A DNA stretch of 64,000 nucleotides from Azospirillum oleiclasticum (GTDB lineage: Bacteria; Pseudomonadota; Alphaproteobacteria; Azospirillales; Azospirillaceae), in the NCBI RefSeq assembly GCF_013423485.1, contig NZ_JABFFR010000028.1, positions 62,001 through 126,000 of the forward strand, in the 5' to 3' direction. Positions 15,714-24,289 of this stretch are shown here, piece by piece. The notes under the pieces are model-generated. The model was not told where the DNA came from. It made no database searches and saw only the letters and a program-made list of their open reading frames with translations. The translations under genes and the position numbers were made by a program. Numbering within the stretch: the first letter of the stretch is position 1; each line of letters begins with the position of its first letter.

Positions 15714-17012
15714 TCAATCCCCGCGCGAGCGCGCCTGCCCCAGCAGGCCGTGCGGGCGGTAGATCAGGAACAGGGCGAGCAGGCCGAAGGCGACCACGTC
15801 CTTGTAGGCGATGGCGAAATAGCCGCTCCAGAAGGTCTCCACCAGCCCGAGCAGCAGGCCGCCCAGCATGGCGCCGGGCACCGAGCCGATGCCGCCGATG
15901 ACCGCCGCGGTCAGCGCCTTGAAGCCCACCAGGAAGCCGGTGAAGAAGTTCACCCCGCCGTAATAGAGCGCAATCACTGTGCCCGCCGCCGCGGCGCAGG
16001 CGCCGCCGATGGCGAAGGTCAGGGCCACGGTGCGGTTGACGTCCAGCCCCATCAGCGCCGCCGCCCAGGCGTCGTCGGTGCAGGCGCGGTGGGCGCGGCC
16101 GAAGGCGGTGCGCCGCATCACCCACCACAGCAGGGCGTAGAGCCCCAGCGTCAGCGCCACCACGACCCCTTGCGCCGTCACCGCGGTGACGCGGAAACCC
16201 GGCACCGCCAGCAGCGTCCGCGTGGTGGCGTAGACGGGGGCCGGCCACCATTCGCGCGCCCCGTGCAGCAGCCGCACCCCCTCCTGCATGGCGATGGCGA
16301 GACCGATCGCCAGGATCAGCGGCGCGTGCGTGCCGACGCCGCGGACGTGGCGGAAGAGCAGCCGGTCCATGGCCCAGCCCTGCACCGCGGTGAAACCCAT
16401 GGCGATGACCAGCACCACCAGCAGCGCCAGCGGCAGGGCGCCGGCCCCCGCCATGGCAAGGCCGGACGCCGCCATCGCCGCCATCATGGCGCCGGTCATG
16501 GTCAGCTCGCCCATGGCGAGATTGATGCGGCCGACGATGGCGTAGACCAGCGTGTAACCGATGGCGAGCAGCCCGTAGACGCAGGATACGGTGGCCGCGT
16601 TCACCACCTGCTGCATGAAATAGAGCGCGGGCACCCACGGCGACGGCCCGGACTGCACCGCCCGTCCCCCCGGCAGCGGCTCCCCGCGGGGCGGCGGGAT
16701 GCGCGCCCACACGCGCAGCATCAGGAACTCCATCTCCGACAGCAGGCCGGTGCGGTCCGTCTCCACCCCCTCCAGCTCGTGACGGCCGCTGTCGAAGAAG
16801 CGGCCGCCGAACCGGCAGACGATGTAGTGACCGAAACCCTCCTCTTCGTAGCGGATGGTCAGGCTGCGCCCGTCGACGGTGTCGTGTTCGGCGGACAGGA
16901 TGCGCAGGCTGGCGGGGTTGTCCTCGAAGGCGGGGATCAGGCGGCGGCAGAGCGCAAGCTGCTCGCCGTCCACCCCGCCGCAGCCGGCCAGAAGCAGCAG
17001 CGGCAGCAGCAC
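15714..17012 (-). CDS. Orphan LivH-type ABC transporter permease with N-terminal extension
   Basis: The last about 300 residues are a branched-chain amino acid/urea-type permease: LLAIGYTLVYAIVGRINLAMGE near the first helices and VIGGIGSVPGAMLGGLLLG near the end are family hallmarks, with about eight hydrophobic helices. Before them lies an unusual extension of about 100 residues with a lipoprotein-like signal (LLPLLLLAGC) and a soluble segment (about residues 10-95). It is the last gene of def-fmt-truA, 16 bp after truA, and no livM, livG, livF or binding-protein gene is nearby. The start is uncertain: GTG at 17012 is used; an ATT at 17051 or a GTG near 17143 inside truA are alternatives. 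The substrate is unknown. Confidence 0.78.
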   Translation of the reverse strand: MLLPLLLLAGCGGVDGEQLALCRRLIPAFEDNPASLRILSAEHDTVDGRSLTIRYEEEGFGHYIVCRFGGRFFDSGRHELEGVETDRTGLLSEMEFLMLRVWARIPPPRGEPLPGGRAVQSGPSPWVPALYFMQQVVNAATVSCVYGLLAIGYTLVYAIVGRINLAMGELTMTGAMMAAMAASGLAMAGAGALPLALLVVLVIAMGFTAVQGWAMDRLLFRHVRGVGTHAPLILAIGLAIAMQEGVRLLHGAREWWPAPVYATTRTLLAVPGFRVTAVTAQGVVVALTLGLYALLWWVMRRTAFGRAHRACTDDAWAAALMGLDVNRTVALTFAIGGACAAAAGTVIALYYGGVNFFTGFLVGFKALTAAVIGGIGSVPGAMLGGLLLGLVETFWSGYFAIAYKDVVAFGLLALFLIYRPHGLLGQARSRGD

Positions 17013-17028
17013 CAGCGCGGCCAGCCGC

Positions 17029-17766
17029 TCAGTAACGCGCGTCCAGGAAATGCAACCCGTCGGGCGGGGCCGTGGGGCCGCCGCGGGCGCGGTTCCGCGC
17101 CTCCAGAGCGCGGCTGACGTCCGCGGCCGTCCATTTGCCTGCACCGACCAGCTCCAGCGTGCCCACCATGTTGCGAACCTGATGATGCAGGAAGGAGCGG
17201 GCGGCGGCAAACACCCGCAACTCCTCGCCGTGCCGGGTCACCTCCAGCCGGTCGAGCGTCCGGACGGGGGAGTTGGCCTGGCAGAGCGCCGCGCGGAAGG
17301 TCGTGAAGTCGTGCCGCCCCACAAGCACCTGCGCCGCCTCGTGCATGGCCGAGGCGTCGAGCGGCCGGCGCACGTGCCAGGCGCGGCCACCCTCCAGCGC
17401 CAGCGGCGCCCGGCGGTTGACGATGCGGTAGACATAGGAGCGCCCGGTGCAGGTGAAGCGGGCGTGGAACTCCTCCCCCACCGGCTCGGCCGCCAGCACC
17501 GCAACCGGCCAGGGGCGCAGGTGGAAGTTCAGCCCGTCGCGCACGCGGTCGGGGAGGAAGGGCTTCGCCAGATCGACATGGGCGACCTGACCCAGCGCGT
17601 GCACCCCGGCGTCGGTGCGGCCGGAGGCGTGCAGCCGCGCCTCCTCCCCCGACAGGCGCTGCACCGCCTCCTCCAGCGCCTGCTGGACGGACATGCCGTT
17701 GTCCTGGCGCTGCCAGCCGACGAAGGGCCGGCCGTCATACTCGATGGTCAGTTTCCAGCGCTGCAC
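17029..17766 (-). CDS. truA: tRNA pseudouridine(38-40) synthase TruA
   Basis: Converts uridines 38-40 of the tRNA anticodon arm to pseudouridine. The 245 residues match the usual length. The N-terminus KLTIEYDGRPFVGWQRQ and the catalytic motif GRTDAGVHALGQVAHVD carry the essential Asp; SFLHHQVRNMVGTL is the conserved C-terminal segment. The start codon is GTG at 17766, placing 19 bp of overlap with fmt, consistent with coupled translation. The order def-fmt-truA is common in alphaproteobacteria. Confidence 0.96.
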   Translation of the reverse strand: MQRWKLTIEYDGRPFVGWQRQDNGMSVQQALEEAVQRLSGEEARLHASGRTDAGVHALGQVAHVDLAKPFLPDRVRDGLNFHLRPWPVAVLAAEPVGEEFHARFTCTGRSYVYRIVNRRAPLALEGGRAWHVRRPLDASAMHEAAQVLVGRHDFTTFRAALCQANSPVRTLDRLEVTRHGEELRVFAAARSFLHHQVRNMVGTLELVGAGKWTAADVSRALEARNRARGGPTAPPDGLHFLDARY

Positions 17767-18707
17767 GATCCCGGTCCCAGCACCGTGCCGGTCGGTATGG
17801 CGAAGCCGCGCAGGAAGGCGGCCCCGTCCACCGGCGCCTTGCCCGGCCGCTGCACCCGCAGCAGACGCACGGCACCCGTCCCGCAGGCCACCGTCAGCCG
17901 GTCGTCGAGCAGGGTGCCGGGAGGCCCGTCCCCATCCGCCGGTGCCGCCTCCAGCACCTTGATGCGCTCGCCACCCAGCGCCGCCGGCAGGTCGAACCAG
18001 CAGCCGGGCCAGGGGGTGAGAGCGCGCACCTGCCGCTCCACGAAGGCGGCGTCGTTCGACCAGTCCAGCCGCCCGTCCTCGCGCGTCAGCTTGGCGGCGT
18101 AGGTCACGCCCTCCTCCGGCTGTGGCACCGGGGTCAGGCGGCCGTCGGCGACGCCGGCCACCGCCTCGACGATCAGCCGGGCGCCCATGGCGGCCAGCGC
18201 GTCGTGCAGGGTGCTGGCGGTGGTGTCCGCCGTGATCGCCACCCGGTCCTCCAGCAGCATGGCGCCGGTGTCGAGCCCGGCGTCCATCTGCATGATGGTG
18301 ATGCCGGTCTCGGCATCACCGGCCAGGATGGCGCGCTGGATGGGGGCCGCCCCGCGCCAGCGCGGCAGCAGCGAGCCGTGCACGTTCAGACAGCCCAGCC
18401 GCGGCGCGTCCAGCACCGGCTGCGGCAGGATCAGGCCATAGGCCGCCACCACGCCGATGTCGGCGCCGAGATCCGCGAACTCCGCCTGCACCCCGGCGTT
18501 GCGCAGCGACTTCGGCGTGCGCACCGGGATCCCTCGCTCGGCGGCGAAGCGGTGGACGGGGGAGGTCTGCTCCTTCTGCCCGCGGCCGGCCGGGCGCGGC
18601 GGCTGCGTGTAGACGGCGACGATGGCGTGCCCGGCGTCCGCCAGGGCGCGCAGGCTCGGCACGGCGAAATCCGGCGTGCCCATGAAGACGATGCGCAAGG
18701 CGGTCAT
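17748..18707 (-). CDS. fmt: Methionyl-tRNA formyltransferase
   Basis: Formylates initiator Met-tRNA using 10-formyl-tetrahydrofolate. The 319 residues match the family. The N-terminal Rossmann start MTALRIVFMGTPDFAVPSL, the formyl-donor signature HGSLLPRWRGAAPIQRAI and TGITIMQMDAGLDTG are intact. The C-terminal anticodon-side domain begins near residue 205. It lies 25 bp downstream of def and overlaps truA, so the initiation-formylation pair def/fmt is expressed together. Confidence 0.97.
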   Translation of the reverse strand: MTALRIVFMGTPDFAVPSLRALADAGHAIVAVYTQPPRPAGRGQKEQTSPVHRFAAERGIPVRTPKSLRNAGVQAEFADLGADIGVVAAYGLILPQPVLDAPRLGCLNVHGSLLPRWRGAAPIQRAILAGDAETGITIMQMDAGLDTGAMLLEDRVAITADTTASTLHDALAAMGARLIVEAVAGVADGRLTPVPQPEEGVTYAAKLTREDGRLDWSNDAAFVERQVRALTPWPGCWFDLPAALGGERIKVLEAAPADGDGPPGTLLDDRLTVACGTGAVRLLRVQRPGKAPVDGAAFLRGFAIPTGTVLGPGSCSAGN

Positions 18708-18732
18708 GCTCCCGTCCGGGACGTCCGGCCGG

Positions 18733-19251
18733 TCAGGCCGACGCCTTCTGCCTCTGCTGCTTCTGGAGCCTGCGCATGATCATGCCGCGCTTCAGCATTG
18801 ACAGGTGATCGACGAACAGAACGCCGTTCAGATGGTCGATCTCGTGCTGGATGCAGGTCGCCAGCATGCCCGACGCCTCGATCTCCCGCTCCTGTCCGTC
18901 GCGGTCCAGATAGCGCACGCGCACCGCGCTGGGTCGTGTCACCTCCGCGTACTGCTCGGGGATGGACAGGCACCCCTCCTCGCAGACGGCCAGATCCGGC
19001 GACGACCAGACGACCTCCGGGTTGGCCATGCGGATGGGGTTCGGTGCCTCGTCCTTCTCGTGCACGTCGACGACGATGACGCGGTCGAGGATGCCCACCT
19101 GCGGCGCCGCGAGACCGATGCCGCTGGCCTCGTACATCGTCTCCACCATGTCGTCCATCAGCCGCGCGATTCGCTGATCGACGGCAGGGACCGGCTTCGC
19201 CACCTGCTTCAGGACGGGGTGCGGGGCAATGAGGATCGGCAGGACGGCCAT
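18733..19251 (-). CDS. def: Peptide deformylase
   Basis: Removes the N-formyl group from new proteins; a metal-dependent (Fe2+) cytosolic hydrolase. The 172 residues contain all three signature motifs: GIGLAAPQVG, EEGCLSIP (metal-binding Cys) and QHEIDHLNG (two metal-binding His and the catalytic Glu). The ATG at 19251 gives the standard N-terminus MAVLPILIAPHPVLKQVAKP; longer in-frame versions upstream lack any conserved sequence. It is the first gene of the def-fmt-truA-permease operon. Confidence 0.97.
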   Translation of the reverse strand: MAVLPILIAPHPVLKQVAKPVPAVDQRIARLMDDMVETMYEASGIGLAAPQVGILDRVIVVDVHEKDEAPNPIRMANPEVVWSSPDLAVCEEGCLSIPEQYAEVTRPSAVRVRYLDRDGQEREIEASGMLATCIQHEIDHLNGVLFVDHLSMLKRGMIMRRLQKQQRQKASA

Positions 19252-19390
19252 GGTTCCTTGGCTGTGGTGTCGCGATGGTTGCAAACCCTGAACATATGCG
19301 GGGCATGCCACGCCGTCAAGGAAGGCGGGGTGCGGCTCGCAGGTCGGTTTGCGTGGGAGGCGATGCCGCTTGCCGCGCGTCGTCCGGTCT

Positions 19391-19609
19391 TCAGTGATCC
19401 CAATCCCGTTCCCGAAAGGCCTGCCGCTGCTCCTGCATGGTCGGTTCCATTCCGTACCGCCGAGGATTGCCGCACATCCAGCAACTGCATGATGCCAGAT
19501 TGTCGGCGCACTTCTGCGGAAGGTCGGCCCAAGGGCGGACCCGGCGGGCTTTGGCAATCATGCGCAACCGTTCGTACCGGCGGCGCGCCCGCGCCATGTC
19601 TTTGGACAT
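19391..19609 (-). CDS. Small Cys-rich protein with CxCxxC-NPRR motif (72 aa)
   Basis: A 72-residue basic protein starting MSKDMARARRRYERLRMIAK and carrying the motif CSCWMCGNPRR near residue 47, preceded by another Cys in QKCADN. The tight Cys spacing suggests a metal (zinc or iron-sulfur) site. I have an impression that small proteins with a C-x-C-x-x-C-x-NPRR core occur in many bacteria as uncharacterised families, but I cannot verify this here. The start at 19609 is chosen because GGAGAGACGAG precedes it; the longer frame to 19654 lacks support. It stands alone, 140 bp from def. Confidence 0.68.
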   Translation of the reverse strand: MSKDMARARRRYERLRMIAKARRVRPWADLPQKCADNLASCSCWMCGNPRRYGMEPTMQEQRQAFRERDWDH

Positions 19610-19782
19610 CTCGTCTCTCCAAACTCGACGCCCCGGTGCGTCCCGTCCAACCATGGACGGCGCTGCCGGGGCTATCGTGGCTTGGAAGAGGGGGCGGCTG
19701 GATTCGTCATGCCGGCAGTGTAGCCACGGGCCAATGTGGAGTCACCACCGCTCCCGACACCGGCCGGAAGGAGGAACCCCGC

Positions 19783-20181
19783 TCACCCGAAGATCCGCAT
19801 CGTCCCCGGCACGTCCTCCGGCGGGAGGCCGGCGCGCAGGGCGAGCGCCACGCGGACGGCCCCGGTCAGGCTCGCTTCGGTGAAGGGCTTGGTCAGGCAG
19901 CCGATGCCGCCGTCGTGGTTGTCGCGCAGTTCATCGGCGTAGGAGGTCACGAACAGGCAGGTGATCCCCTCGCGCGCCAGGATCCGCGCGGCCTCGGTGC
20001 CCAGCGAGCCGCGCGACAGGTGCAGGTCGATCAGCGCGAGGTCGGGATGGACCAGCCGCGCCAGCTCGACCGCTTGCGCGGCCGTGCCGGTGGGTCCGAA
20101 CACCTCGTGTCCGGCGGCTTCCAGGTAGCAGCGCTGCTCCATGGCGATCAGCACCTCGTCCTCGACCAGCAGAATCCTCAT
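19783..20181 (-). CDS. Single-domain response regulator partner of HisKA_2 kinase
   Basis: A 132-residue receiver: VEDE acidic pocket, acceptor Asp in LALIDLHLSRG, Thr in LFVTSYADE, Lys in LTKPFTE. The type (DLHLSRGSLGTEAA) is the one usually paired with HisKA_2/HWE kinases. The ATG overlaps the kinase stop (ATGA at 20178-20181), so the two are translationally coupled and almost certainly cognate. With no output domain, it must act by protein contact or as a phosphate shuttle. Confidence 0.88.
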   Translation of the reverse strand: MRILLVEDEVLIAMEQRCYLEAAGHEVFGPTGTAAQAVELARLVHPDLALIDLHLSRGSLGTEAARILAREGITCLFVTSYADELRDNHDGGIGCLTKPFTEASLTGAVRVALALRAGLPPEDVPGTMRIFG

Positions 20182-22034
20182 CCGGCCGTCTCCTGGGGGG
20201 CCGGCTGCTGCGGCAGCTCCTCATCCGGTGCCGGAAGCGGCAGGCTGATCCGGAAGGCCGCGCCCTCGGCCACCGGCAGGACGGTGACACTGGCGCCGAT
20301 CTGGCTGGCGAGGCTGGTCACCAGCCGCATGCCCAGGCTGCGCGACCGCCCCATCTGGAAATCGGGCGGCAGTCCGGGGCCATGGTCGGCCACCGTGAGG
20401 ACCAGGGCGCCGCCGTCGCGCACCAGATCGACCGACACCCGCGCGCTGGGGCCGTCGCGGTGCTTGATGGCGTTGGTGACCAGCTCGTTGGCGATCAGGC
20501 CCAGCGGGGCGGCCTGATCGATCGGCAGCTCGACCGGGTCTGCGTGCACGGAGACGGTGCAGGTGGAGCCGCCGCCGGACGCCCGCTCCAGATCGTCGCA
20601 CAGCTCCGCCAGGTGGCTGCCGAACTCGATGCTCTGGAAATGCTCGGTCTGGTACAGGCGGTTGTGGACCAGCGCGATCGCCTCGATGCGGCTGCGCGCG
20701 TCGCGGAAATGGGCGCGCACGGTCTCGTCCGTCAGCGTCATGGTCTGCAAGGTCAGCAGGCTGGAGACCAGTTGCAGGCTGTTCTTGACGCGGTGGTTGA
20801 CCTCGCGCAGCAGGGTCGATTTCTGGCCGACCACCTCGCGCAGGGCGGCCTCCATCTCCTTCATGTCGGTGTTGTCGATGTGCATGACCACGCCGCCGCC
20901 GTAGGGGCTGGCCTCCATCGGCGCCGCGAGGCAGCGGAACCAGCGCCGCCCGGTGCCTGAGGGGCCGTGATACTCCATCGACACCGCCGGCCCGCCCCGG
21001 TGCAGGATGCCGGTCAGGGCGGCCAGCACGGCCGGCGCCCCCTCCCGGTCCGGGGCCGCGGCGCAGCGTTCCAGGTAATCGTCGCCGAGCCGGCAGCGCG
21101 CGCCGAGGAACGGCGCGTCCACCGGCGCGTCGGCCCACGCCTTGTTGACCAGCACCACCCGGCCGCCCTGGTCGAGCACGGCGATGTAGGCGGGCAGGGC
21201 GTCCAGCGTGGCGCGGGTCTGCTCGGCCATCTGCTTCATCGCCAGCGCGTTCGCCTCCAGCGCCTCGCGGCTGCGTCGGCGCTCGGTGATGTCGCGCAGG
21301 ATGACCGTGAAGAAGCTGCGGCCCTGCGATTCCCAGCGGCCGACCGACGGCTCCAGATCGACGCGCGTGCCGTCGCGCCGGCGGCCGACGATCTCCGTCC
21401 CGCCGGGCTCGGAGAAGCGGCCGGCGATCTCGTCCCACTGCGGCGAGAGGGGATCCAAAAGAACGCCGATGCCGCGGCCGATCAACGCGTCGGTGCGGTG
21501 TTGGAACTGCCGGGCGGCGGCGCCGTTCGCCCACTGGATGACGCCGCGGGTGTCCAGCGTGACGATGGCGTCGGGGGCGGCATCGACGATGGCACGGTAG
21601 CGGGCGTCGCGCTGCTCGCGCAGCACCCGCTCGCGGTGGACGGAGGCGGTCACGTCGGTGACCTGCAGGATGCAGCCCCGCCCGCCGCCGCAGGCCAGCG
21701 GCCGGATCACCACGTTGTGCACCATGCGCTGCCCGTCGGACAGGCGCAGCGGCAGCATCACCGGGTTGAGCGTGTGGGAGAGCACGCCGGGCGCCCCGGT
21801 CTCCAGCACGTCCTGGATCGCCGTCTTCAGCCGGGTGCCGTCCAGGACGGGAATCGCCTCGAACAGCACGCGCCCGAGCACCGCCGCCGAATCGACGCCG
21901 GACGCGGCCTCCAGCCAGCGGTTCCACAACCGCACACGCGCCACGCCGTCGAGCACCGCGATGCCGGCGTCGAGCACCTCGAGCGCGTCGGGAACGACCA
22001 GCTCCGGTGGCGGGCTATCCGGGCTGCGGTCCAT
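20178..22034 (-). CDS. PAS-containing HisKA_2 sensor histidine kinase
   Basis: A 618-residue kinase without obvious transmembrane segments, hence probably cytosolic. Three or four PAS-like modules occupy about residues 15-390 (for example WNRWLEAASGVDSAAVLGR, AIVDAAPDAIVTLDTRGV, LDALPAYIAVLDQGGRVVL). The HisKA_2 domain carries the phospho-His in REVNHRVKNSLQLVSSLL (near residue 410), and the HATPase has N-box IANELVTNAIKHRDG and G1 box VADHGPGLP. It overlaps the CheC-like gene upstream by 20 bp and the receiver downstream by ATGA. This gives a CheC-kinase-receiver operon that links a chemotaxis-type phosphatase to a non-CheA kinase. Confidence 0.92.
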   Translation of the reverse strand: MDRSPDSPPPELVVPDALEVLDAGIAVLDGVARVRLWNRWLEAASGVDSAAVLGRVLFEAIPVLDGTRLKTAIQDVLETGAPGVLSHTLNPVMLPLRLSDGQRMVHNVVIRPLACGGGRGCILQVTDVTASVHRERVLREQRDARYRAIVDAAPDAIVTLDTRGVIQWANGAAARQFQHRTDALIGRGIGVLLDPLSPQWDEIAGRFSEPGGTEIVGRRRDGTRVDLEPSVGRWESQGRSFFTVILRDITERRRSREALEANALAMKQMAEQTRATLDALPAYIAVLDQGGRVVLVNKAWADAPVDAPFLGARCRLGDDYLERCAAAPDREGAPAVLAALTGILHRGGPAVSMEYHGPSGTGRRWFRCLAAPMEASPYGGGVVMHIDNTDMKEMEAALREVVGQKSTLLREVNHRVKNSLQLVSSLLTLQTMTLTDETVRAHFRDARSRIEAIALVHNRLYQTEHFQSIEFGSHLAELCDDLERASGGGSTCTVSVHADPVELPIDQAAPLGLIANELVTNAIKHRDGPSARVSVDLVRDGGALVLTVADHGPGLPPDFQMGRSRSLGMRLVTSLASQIGASVTVLPVAEGAAFRISLPLPAPDEELPQQPAPQETAG

Positions 22035-22653
22035 GCGGTATTCCGGCGTCGATGCGTTCGATGAAGGCGCGGATCAGCAGCTTCAGGGCCTCCAGGGACG
22101 ACAGTCCCATCAACAGGGCGATGTAGCCGCGGATGCTGTGGTCCTGCATCGCGAAGTCGATGTGAAGGAACAGCACCAGCTCGTCCTCGGTGCCCTGCAC
22201 CTCCCGCAGGACCTCCATGCCGCCGCCGCGCCTCACGCTGGGAAGGGAGATGTCCAGCTCGTTCTTCAGGATGTTGGCGATGACGACGAGGCAGCCGTTG
22301 AGGATGATGTTGCCGATCTCCGCCAGCGCGTCCTGTTCCAGGTCGACGATCTCCTCCAGGGTGAGGTCGCCGCCCAGCACGATGCGCGCCAGTTCCAGGC
22401 TGTTGGTTTCCGGGAAGATCAGCAGGGCGCGGCCGTCGAAGGCGCCGCGGAAGGTCTGTTCCACCGCGACCAGGCCGTTGCGTTCGCGCTGTTCCAGGAA
22501 ACGCGCGGCGTCGCCGTGACTGACGATCTCGATCGACGGGACCGACAGGAGCACCTGGTCGAACACCATGCGGCTGAGATGGGTCGCCGCCCGTCCCACC
22601 CCCATGTTGACGAGTTCCGTCAACGCGTCGCGCTCCAGCTCCGTCAGTTCCAC
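22015..22653 (-). CDS. CheC-family phosphatase / chemotaxis-like protein
   Basis: A 212-residue protein with two copies of the CheC active-site pattern (D/S-x3-E-x2-N): DALTELVNMGVGRAATHLSR near the N-terminus and DALAEIGNIILNGCLVVIAN near residue 115. CheC proteins dephosphorylate CheY-type receivers, so the co-encoded receiver at 19783-20181 is the likely substrate. The start is taken as GTG at 22653; no ATG gives a sensible length. It is the first gene of a three-gene operon and overlaps the kinase by 20 bp. CheC is rarer in proteobacteria than CheZ, and here it is away from cheA. Confidence 0.85.
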   Translation of the reverse strand: MELTELERDALTELVNMGVGRAATHLSRMVFDQVLLSVPSIEIVSHGDAARFLEQRERNGLVAVEQTFRGAFDGRALLIFPETNSLELARIVLGGDLTLEEIVDLEQDALAEIGNIILNGCLVVIANILKNELDISLPSVRRGGGMEVLREVQGTEDELVLFLHIDFAMQDHSIRGYIALLMGLSSLEALKLLIRAFIERIDAGIPHGPQPG

Positions 22654-22890
22654 CGTGTCGCCCTGCCTCGAAACCTGTCCCCCGTTTGTAACGCCGCAAC
22701 CACCGGAAAGCGACAGTCCGTCCCGCCGGGAAAACGGCCGTATGCGCTTCCGCCGAAGGACGATACCTGCGGATGACCACGATCGCACACGGCAGCCCTG
22801 CGTGACGCTCACGGTCCCGCCGCTGTACAGGCGGACTTCGCATCCGCAACATACCATACGCATACGTTGTGCAGCGGGGGGAATGAGGGC

Positions 22891-24282
22891 ATGACGGCCA
22901 TCGCCGCGCACCGGTCCGGCGCCTGGTCGGCCAGCTTCTACGCCGGATTCACGATGCTGACGATCGCCGAGGCGTTCGGCGTCGGGCGGCTGTCCGTGCA
23001 TGTCTCGGTCCTGCTGCTGGCCGCCTATCTGGCGGTGGAGGCGGCGCGGGTGCCGGCCATCCAGCGCGGCACCGGGCTGCTGCTCGGTGCCGCGGGGCTG
23101 GCGCTCGGCGCCTGGAGCGGCCGGCTGCCGGAGACCGCCATCGGCGGGGCGGAGCGGGCGTTGCAGTTCCTGGTGCTGTTCGCCGCCGTCGCCTGCCTGC
23201 GGCTGCCGGCGCTCGCCAGCCCGTCCATGCGCGCGGTGGGCGACCATGTGGTGTCCCAGCCGCCGGGGCGCCGCTTCCTGGCGGTGGAGCTGGGGTCGCA
23301 CCTGTTCGGCGCGGTGCTGAACCTCGCCGGGCTGCAGTTCGTCGCCACGGTGATCGAGCGCAACCGCGACCCGGCGCTGCGCCGCCGCCTGGCGGCGGCG
23401 GTGCTGCGCGGCTACAGCGCCGCCTCCTGCTGGTCGCCGCTGTTCGTGTCGTTGGCGGTGGTGCTGACGGTGGTGCCGGGGCTGGGCTGGCTCGACGTCG
23501 CCCCGATGGGGCTGTGCGCCGCCGCGGTGCTGCTGGCGATCGGCTGGCTGTCCGACCGGCTGACGCGGGCGCAGCCGCTGCCCGCACCCCGTCTCAAGGC
23601 GGAAACCGAGTCGGCACCGGGCATCGGCGGGGCGTGGTTGCGGGTGTGCGGGCTGTTCCTCAGCCTGTTCGTGCCGACGCTCCTGCTGGTCGAGGCGGTG
23701 CCGCTGCCGATCCCCATCGCCATCGGCGTCATCGGCCCGTTGCACGCCATCCTCTGGCTGTCCGCCATCCGCCGGGGGAAGGTGCCGGGCGGCGGCGCGC
23801 TGCCGGCGGTCGGGCGCAGCCTGCTGGCGGAGGTGCGCGGCCATTTCCCGGCCCTGCGGGGCGAGGTGCTGCTGTTCACCGGGGCCAGCCTGTTCGGCAG
23901 CGGGCTGGCGGTGGTCATCGCCGGGTCGGGCGCCACCCTGCCATTGCCCACCGGCGACGCCGCCATCCCCGCCATCATCGTGATGGTGGTCGCCTGCGGT
24001 GCGCTGGGCCTGCACCCGGTGGTGCCGATGATCGTGATCGGCGAGGCCTTTCCGCCCGCCCGGCTGGGGCTGCCGGCGGACGTCATGGCGGTGTGCCTGC
24101 TGACGAGCTGGGGGCTGGCGACCCTGGCCTCACCCTTCTCGGCGCTGGCCCTCTACATCGGGCGCATGCTGGGCGTGTCGGTGTGGACCGTGGCGTGGCG
24201 CTGGAACGGCGCCTACGCGCTGGGCTCCGCCCTGGCGGTGTCGGCGACGCTGGTGCTGCTGCGCCGCCTGTTCGGAGCGTGA
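22891..24282 (+). CDS. Polytopic membrane protein, possible permease
   Basis: A 463-residue protein with roughly eleven to twelve hydrophobic helices (for example VSVLLLAAYLAVEAARV, LQFLVLFAAVACLRLPAL, LWLSAIRRGK as an internal loop, IIVMVVACGALGLHPVVPMI). The repeat-like halves, and the segment GALGLHPVVPMIVIGEAFPP near a broken helix, recall ion/anion transporters of the ArsB/SLC13/NhaD kind. I cannot name a family with confidence. The ATG at 22891 follows GGGGGGAATGAGGG. It is convergent with the GH16 gene, only 7 bp apart. Substrate unknown. Confidence 0.75.
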   Translation: MTAIAAHRSGAWSASFYAGFTMLTIAEAFGVGRLSVHVSVLLLAAYLAVEAARVPAIQRGTGLLLGAAGLALGAWSGRLPETAIGGAERALQFLVLFAAVACLRLPALASPSMRAVGDHVVSQPPGRRFLAVELGSHLFGAVLNLAGLQFVATVIERNRDPALRRRLAAAVLRGYSAASCWSPLFVSLAVVLTVVPGLGWLDVAPMGLCAAAVLLAIGWLSDRLTRAQPLPAPRLKAETESAPGIGGAWLRVCGLFLSLFVPTLLLVEAVPLPIPIAIGVIGPLHAILWLSAIRRGKVPGGGALPAVGRSLLAEVRGHFPALRGEVLLFTGASLFGSGLAVVIAGSGATLPLPTGDAAIPAIIVMVVACGALGLHPVVPMIVIGEAFPPARLGLPADVMAVCLLTSWGLATLASPFSALALYIGRMLGVSVWTVAWRWNGAYALGSALAVSATLVLLRRLFGA

Positions 24283-24289
24283 GCCGTCC

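Noticed and set aside
17013..17210. Upstream ATG start (17210) for the LivH-like permease
   Set aside because: It would lie about 180 bp inside truA and add an Arg/Trp/Pro-rich tail that is clearly the truA sequence in another frame.
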